A DNA stretch of 64,000 nt from Leptodactylus fallax (Eukaryota > Chordata > Amphibia > Anura > Leptodactylidae): the NCBI GenBank assembly GCA_947044405.1, contig CAMRHE010000063.1, positions 4,452,501 to 4,516,500 on the forward strand, written 5' to 3'. Made by a program: the position numbers and the translations under genes. The notes beneath the pieces are model-generated. The model saw nothing but the letters and a program-made list of their open reading frames with translations. It did no database searches and was not told the DNA's origin. Below, piece after piece: positions 58,505 to 64,000 of this stretch. Numbering within the stretch: the first letter of the stretch is position 1; each line of letters starts with the position of its first letter.

Positions 58505-59397
58505 TTAATAGTCCCACCATATCCTCACTGTGCGGGTGATAGCTGGTTCTCTATGTACAAGTGGCTTGTACACAGGTCGGAGATGCACTAGGTTATGATC
58601 CAATCTTCCCAGGGGTGGTATGACTGATGAGCTATATGCCTCCCTCACATTGGCAAAGAACAGGTCCAATGTTTTGTTATCTCTTGTGTGGCAGGTTACA
58701 TACTGTGTGAGACTGGGCAGTGTGGATGATAGAGAGACATGGTTGAAAACTCCAGACACAAGAAGGAGGGCCTGGGGGTGTAGCGACTGCAACTGACTCA
58801 CCGTGGCTTGTATGACCTCAGAGGCAACGTCAGCTTTCGCAGAGGGGGGGACATATGCAGTTGTCATGATGACATGCGATAGTTCCCTCGGTAGATAGAA
58901 AAGTCTCATGGTCACAGCTAATAGTTCAACGTCCTGACAGCAGATTTGCTCCTTAATCACGATGTGCCTAGGATTACACCATCTATCATTCACAAATATC
59001 GCCAGCCCTCCTCCTTTCCTTTTACCACTGTCCCTTGTCCTGTCCGCCTGAAGGAGTTTAAAGCCATCCAAGGAGACAAGAGTGTCCGGAGTAACTTCAG
59101 TGAGCCAAGTCTCTGTAAGCAGCATCACTCCTCTCTACAATCCTGATACTCCTGATGATGCCTGGTGAGTGCCGTCAGATCGTCCATCATGTTTACAAGA
59201 GATCTCACATTGCCCATAATGATGGAGGGGAGAGCTGGTCTAAAACGTCTCCTCCTAATCCTCCGAAGGGCTCCAGCTCTACACCCCTTTCTTTTCTTTC
59301 TCCAAAGTTCTTGGGGGATGACTGGTCTATTGGCATGCAGCCCTGCTGTGTCTCTAAACTGCAACAGTTCATCCCTGGAGTAGAACAAAACCAACAA
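58505..59397 (-). pseudogene. LINE endonuclease fragment, L2-like, inactivated
   Basis: The minus strand encodes part of an APE-type endonuclease of a non-LTR retrotransposon. Motifs in order are SIIMGNVRSLVN, LTETWL, TTAYVPPSA, VSGVFNHVSL and GRLDHNLVHLRP. The usual GDFNH reads GVFNH and the usual SDH reads LDH, so two catalytic positions are lost. A frame break lies near 59,130-59,145. It stops before the reverse transcriptase. L2-like placement is from memory of related frog and fish elements. Confidence 0.8.
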
Positions 59398-60124
59398 AAA
59401 GTATCACAAAGGTCCTATTACAAGTCCGCATATGGTTCTTCATAGTGCAATGCCCCTTACGTAGAGTGATAAGGTCAGTGGGGCATGTCAGGGGGCACCA
59501 CAAGACATTCTGCCTTCTTGAGGGTGTTTAGAAACAGGGCTAGGACAATGAGCTGAGTATTGGAAGGAAGGAAATCCTTCTGACTACTCTTTCTGAATGT
59601 ACATGGCACCCTCAGATATTCACAAGAGTGTGAGCATCAGTAGTGTCACCCACCAACCACAGCCACTGTTGCTAAGCAGCAGCTTAAACCTGTCTACCTG
59701 TCAGCCAACAGAAGAAATATCCATACAGTACGTGCAAGACAATGAGCCATGTCTGAACATGACCTTGGGGACACAGACTATAAATCTTAGGCCTAGAGGC
59801 CACAGACTTTATTAATGATCCAACCGTAAATGACAGAAATTTGTTCTATTGGTTTGAGAAAGTATTAAATGTTTTCCAGTTTTTTATCTCTTTGATCAGC
59901 ACTGAAAAATGCTACGATCAAAGATAATAAGAATACATATAACTAAGAATACATGAACAGCAATATACACGAGAAATCCTGTCCATCACTACCTGTATAT
60001 GTCCACGCTTGTTCTCTTTATGATCACCCTGCCAATAGAGAAACCAAATAATCCCACAAGGACATTTCTTGTGGTGAAATGTTGGTATGTAACGTTTTAA
60101 TGTTTTCGCACTTTTCTATTTTAT

Positions 60125-60486
60125 GTAAAGAGAACCTTTCACCACCAACTCCAACTGTTGGGATCCAGCAATAGCTGCTGCTCCTCTGATTCCGGCACAG
60201 TTGGAATTTTTTCTCTAGCCCCCACCCTTCCTGAGAAATCAGTGCTGTTATTGTCAAGACCAAATATGCTAATTAGGCTCTCTACTGTCAGTTGGGTGGT
60301 CCCTGTGTCTGGCACAGCCTATCACTACCCACTTGACAGAGAGCCTAATTAGCATACCAGACACTGAAACTAACTGTACTGATTGCTGGGGAAGAGTGGG
60401 GGCTAGAGAAAAAATTCCAATGGAATCGGCGGAGTGACACCTATTGAAGGATCCAAAGAGTTGCAGTTGGTGGACGTCCTCTTTAA
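60125..60486. mobile_element. palindromic MITE
   Basis: AAAGAGAACCTTTCACCACC at 60,126 mirrors GTTGGTGGACGTCCTCTTTA at 60,486. The middle is strongly paired: GCTAATTAGGCTCTCTACTG against GACAGAGAGCCTAATTAGC. Confidence 0.8.
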
Positions 60487-60489
60487 GAG

Positions 60490-61800
60490 CTAACATGCCA
60501 TTCCATTTCTGCTGCAATATCCTTGTAAAAGGGATTAGCATCTGCTCTGCTGCTTCTAGAAGGTTAGAGGAGTTATTTGGTAGCCTTGGAACCCCGAGTC
60601 ATAGCAGTAAGTGTGTAGTTGTTTTGGAGCATCTCCGTTCTTAAGTTAGAGGCAATTCAGACCTTGAGGCAGGCTGCCCCACAAGAACAAACCTTATTGC
60701 TGTAAAGAAGATCTCCACTGGAAGTCAGTGAGGATACTGGTATCCACGGCAAAAAGGAGTCCTGCATTTAGTCAATAGTCACTGAAACAAAATACCAAGT
60801 TAGTGCTTTGTGTAAGGGGAGCCAGGGTCACCCAATTGTTGCCATTGTGAAAGGGGACAAAGGTCTAACTAAAGGAGGGAATGAAGAGAGGACGCCAAAC
60901 TGTCCATGAGTGTAGAGTGCCTTGTCATCGGATAGCACTTAACAAACTGTGCTTTCATGTTACTTGTGAGTATTAGATTTGCCTAGGTAAACTTCCATGA
61001 GTGAACTGTTTAACTACCACCATGTATCCTGTGTTTTTACTCACATCATACATCAAGGGCACCCAAAACCACCATCAGCCAGGAGATGAACTAAGGTGTG
61101 TCCAGCGGGAAACTTCTACCATCTACCACAAAGATGCATCCCCCTCATAACTATACCACCCTAGGGCCTGCAAGAGGTTTAGGTGGTAAAACCACCAGGA
61201 TGACAGAGGGAGTGAAAATACTTTGTCTTAGGTCTCCCTTACAGCACCATCTCCACACTGCTTCCCCTGGGACATTGCAAACAAATAGAAATACTGGTTC
61301 ATTTGGGGCAAATATTTGCAACACGAACAGCTAAGACAGCATCTGGCAGCTGATATGGTTAATTTTGGTGCATTCATAAAATGTGGGGCAGTGAGTGTAC
61401 CCTCTCAGTAATTCTCAATGGCCAAGAGGACTTGCATGATAGCTCCTTTTGCCTGTTCAGTCTTTATCTATCTAATAAAGAATAAAAAAAAAAGAGCAGC
61501 ACCAGTGACTCCAACAGCGGGTGCAGAACCTCAGGTCAATACCAATTGGCCACAGAAAATGAACAGGTCAGCACTCCAAAAATATTAAAAATTAGGAACT
61601 CTATTAAAGCCAGATGTCCAGGAGAACTGAGGGAAGGTGAGTACAAGTGTTATTTTTTTACCCCCCCTCCTGGGCCTCCACTTATTATACTCTGAAGAGA
61701 GCATTGGTTCCCAACCTGAGGTAACTCCAGGCTATCTCCAGGGGTACCGCTGCAGTTAAAGTCATCCCCCATAATGGTAGTTTGTGGAGTTCATCATCTA
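60490..61800. other. intergenic DNA
   Basis: No gene recognised. GGTTCCCAACCTGAGGTAAC near 61,713 looks like a hAT end fragment. Confidence 0.4.
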
Positions 61801-61829
61801 CAAATTAATATTTATACTATGGAGTCTCT

Positions 61830-62130
61830 TCTATACTGATCGGAGGCCCAGGGAAGCTGAGGAAACATAACAAACAGTATTACTCACCTCTCCTGGGCTT
61901 ATTTCCTCTTCTGCCTCTTCCAGCCTCCCAAGTGATGTCAGGGTCTGCTTAGTCCTATGATAGGGCCTTAGTAGTCTCATGGGTGACGCGACATAATGAG
62001 GATAATCACAGGCCTCAGCAATCCTTGATGTCACTTGGGAGGCTGAAGAGGACGCAATACCCGCACTGGAGCCTGGGGTAGGTGAGTAACACTGTTTGTT
62101 ATGTTTTTTCACCTTCCTGGGGCCTCCTCT
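61830..62130. repeat. palindromic repeat interior
   Basis: AACATAACAAACAGTATTAC, then TCACCT mirrors AGGTGAGTAACACTGTTTGT. CTCCCAAGTGATGTCA mirrors TGATGTCACTTGGGAG. This is the interior of an ACTAGAGAT-type element. Confidence 0.6.
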
Positions 62131-62274
62131 TATTAAACTCTGAGTATATTAGTAGTTCATGGTGGCAAACCCACAAAATTTAGGGGTCAGCAAAACCCCA
62201 GAAAATGTGGGTTAGCCAACCAAAAGTGTTAATAAGTCTCTATGTATGTGGGATTTTTTTAAATTTTTATTAAT

Positions 62275-62710
62275 ATAGGGGCCACTGTGGGACATTACAC
62301 TGTATGGAGGGGCCACTATGAGACATTATACTGTGTGGAAGGGTCACTATGGGACATTATGCTGCATGTAGGGGGCACTATGGGTCATCATACTGCGTTT
62401 AGGGGCCACTGTAGATTATTATACTGCATGGAGGGGCCACTGTAGATTATTATACTGCGTGGAGGGGCTATTATTTTTTCTCAGGGATCTTTGGTATGAA
62501 TAGGAAGCAGGCTGTACTTTGTACCCTTAAACTACCACGGTGGTAAGTAATGAATGCAGCTTACCACTCGGTCCTTAAACATTAGTAAACATAGGGGCCA
62601 TTGTATTATACGTGGGGGTCATTATTTTAAATGTGGAGGCCATTATTTTATGTGTGTCACTGAAGGGGCCATTCTACTGCGTATGAGGGCCATTACAGTA
62701 CATGTGGGGG
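62275..62710. repeat. GGGGCCACT tandem repeat (about 35 bp)
   Basis: Units of the form GGGGCCACTATGGGACATTA, then TACTGTGTGGA, strongest at 62,275-62,480, with weaker units to 62,710. The same unit occurs singly at 12,545-12,580 and near 53,370. A TATC run follows at about 62,738-62,758. Confidence 0.8.
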
Positions 62711-63786
62711 CACTGACGGGTGCTCTTATATCTATCAATTGATCTATCTATCTATCTAGGGGCCTTTTACCCTATATCGCTCTCTCTCTCATCTAATTTT
62801 TTTTTTTAATAAAATCCAAAATTATATCAACAGTTAATAATTTTCTCTATTTTTCTCCTCCAAAGTATACATTTTTTATATAAGTGATTTCAGCTGAACA
62901 AAGGATTCCCGTTGAGTGTTCTGAAAATAGAAAATAACCTGATGTGCGGACGATAATTTCCCAACTGCTGGGGTCCATTAAACCATCAGGTTAAACAGGA
63001 GGGAATGAAAACACTTATAGGAGCCGGAGTTGGGTTGTTATGTAACAGATGCAGTGTGTATAAAAACATATGTCTCGGCAAGAGAGTGTCTGCATCTGGT
63101 CTTAGACATAATGATAGATGGCACCTACGGAGATCGGCGCTAGGTTTGGTCTCCGCTGGGATTTGTCATACGGCAAGAGAACTATCATATTGTAATGTAA
63201 TAAATGTATGTAGAGCTGCTCTGCTGATTTCTAATAGGAGGCTGATGGGTTCTGCATGGAAGTGAATGGGTTTTGCCACCTCTATGTACTGCCAGGTAAT
63301 TTGCAGACCTAGCTTCTCACTGTGTAATGACATTCTGACTACATATCCCAGCTCCAGTGAGGACGTCAGGATGGGTTTTATACATGAAGGGGAGGAGATG
63401 ATGAGCCTCATGTCAGCACATCATACAAATACTAGTCCATCATCATAAATAACACCAAGTTAATCTAAGGAAAGCAAAACTGTGATCTCAAGGTGAAGAA
63501 GTAACAACCAAGAGTCAATTATTATTTCCTACATAAAAGTGACAAATCCCAGCCTGGTAATAAGTGTCGCAAGCGTCACTGGACGTAATGGTGACATGCA
63601 ATGACCCACATCTCTGATCCTTCACATCTTCATATAAATACATAACATATGAAAGTCCCGGTTTCCCAGAAGGATTTGCAGCTTTATTTTCTGATGAAAG
63701 TCGCTGCAGTGCATGATGGGAGCAAGAGGAGATGTTCCATCTTCATATAATACAATGTTGTAGGATGTTACTTAAATATCATCTCC

Positions 63787-63994
63787 TTAAAGAGGTTGGG
63801 GAAGACTAAACATGGCTGCTTTATTCTTCTCAGGAAGTGACCTCTCCTCTGTTGGTGACATGGAAGTGCCACAGCTCAGTCCCATTACGAAGAATGAGAC
63901 TGAACTGCAGCATAGCCATTTGATCAACTGGTGTGATGTCACTTCCTGCGAAACAGAAATCAGCCATGTTCTCTAATATTGCCCAACCCTTTAA
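63787..63994. mobile_element. T2-like MITE
   Basis: TTAAAGAGGTTGGGGAAGAC, then TAAACATGGCTG on the left mirrors CAGCCATGTTCTCTAATATT, then GCCCAACCCTTTAA on the right, within TTAA. Arms include GGAAGTGAC and GTCACTTCC. Confidence 0.85.
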
Positions 63995-64000
63995 AAGGGT

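Noticed and set aside
32530..64000. Search for the next conserved gene (delta-sarcoglycan or a kinesin, as near the human locus)
   Set aside because: None of the open frames or splice-bounded segments that I read resembles these proteins; small exons could still be missed.
1..64000. CRISPR arrays, operons, ribosome binding sites, prophage
   Set aside because: The window is eukaryotic: spliced genes, LINEs, MITEs and microsatellites; the tandem arrays lack a repeat-spacer design.

Overview
This window is nuclear DNA from a vertebrate, most likely a frog (anuran). Two conserved single-copy genes are recognisable by translated similarity from memory: GEMIN5 on the minus strand (bases 12 to 17,587, N-terminal part only) and MRPL22 on the plus strand (19,144 to 32,423, complete). 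They lie head to head, the same neighbour order as on human chromosome 5q33, and share a promoter region near 19,020-19,165. The anuran assignment is inference. It rests on the dense T2-like MITEs (TTAA targets, TTAAAGG ends, as described in Xenopus) and other palindromic repeats of frog type, together with hAT, CR1 and L2-like elements.

Region 1-17.6 kb: thirteen coding exons of GEMIN5 (about 608 residues, most of the two WD40 propellers that bind snRNA), all with GT-AG boundaries and matching phases. One base too many in a G run of the first coding exon breaks the frame in this copy. The 7-kb first coding intron holds a 1,073-bp non-autonomous hAT element with a perfect 8-bp target duplication. 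Next to it is a nearly full-length but mutated CR1 LINE with GC-rich 5' monomers, ORF1 (GDSL esterase) and ORF2 (endonuclease and reverse transcriptase).

Region 17.6-19.2 kb: the shared upstream region, mostly a TATA/ACAG-rich tandem array, then the likely bidirectional promoter. A YY1-like site overlaps the MRPL22 start codon.

Region 19.1-32.5 kb: seven MRPL22 exons encoding a 204-residue uL22m protein of the mitochondrial large ribosomal subunit. The introns carry three minisatellites (23, 43 and 29 bp units), AT microsatellites and several MITEs, one nested in another. The only polyadenylation signal seen overlaps the end of a MITE.

Region 32.5-64 kb: no convincing protein gene. It is repeat-rich intergenic DNA with MITEs of several families, a small hAT element with an 8-bp target duplication, an inverted pair of 34-bp minisatellites around 1.3 kb, a tRNA-like SINE fragment, an inactivated LINE endonuclease fragment and several CTCF-like motifs. 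No new enzymatic or defence system is visible; the unusual content is structural and transposon-derived.
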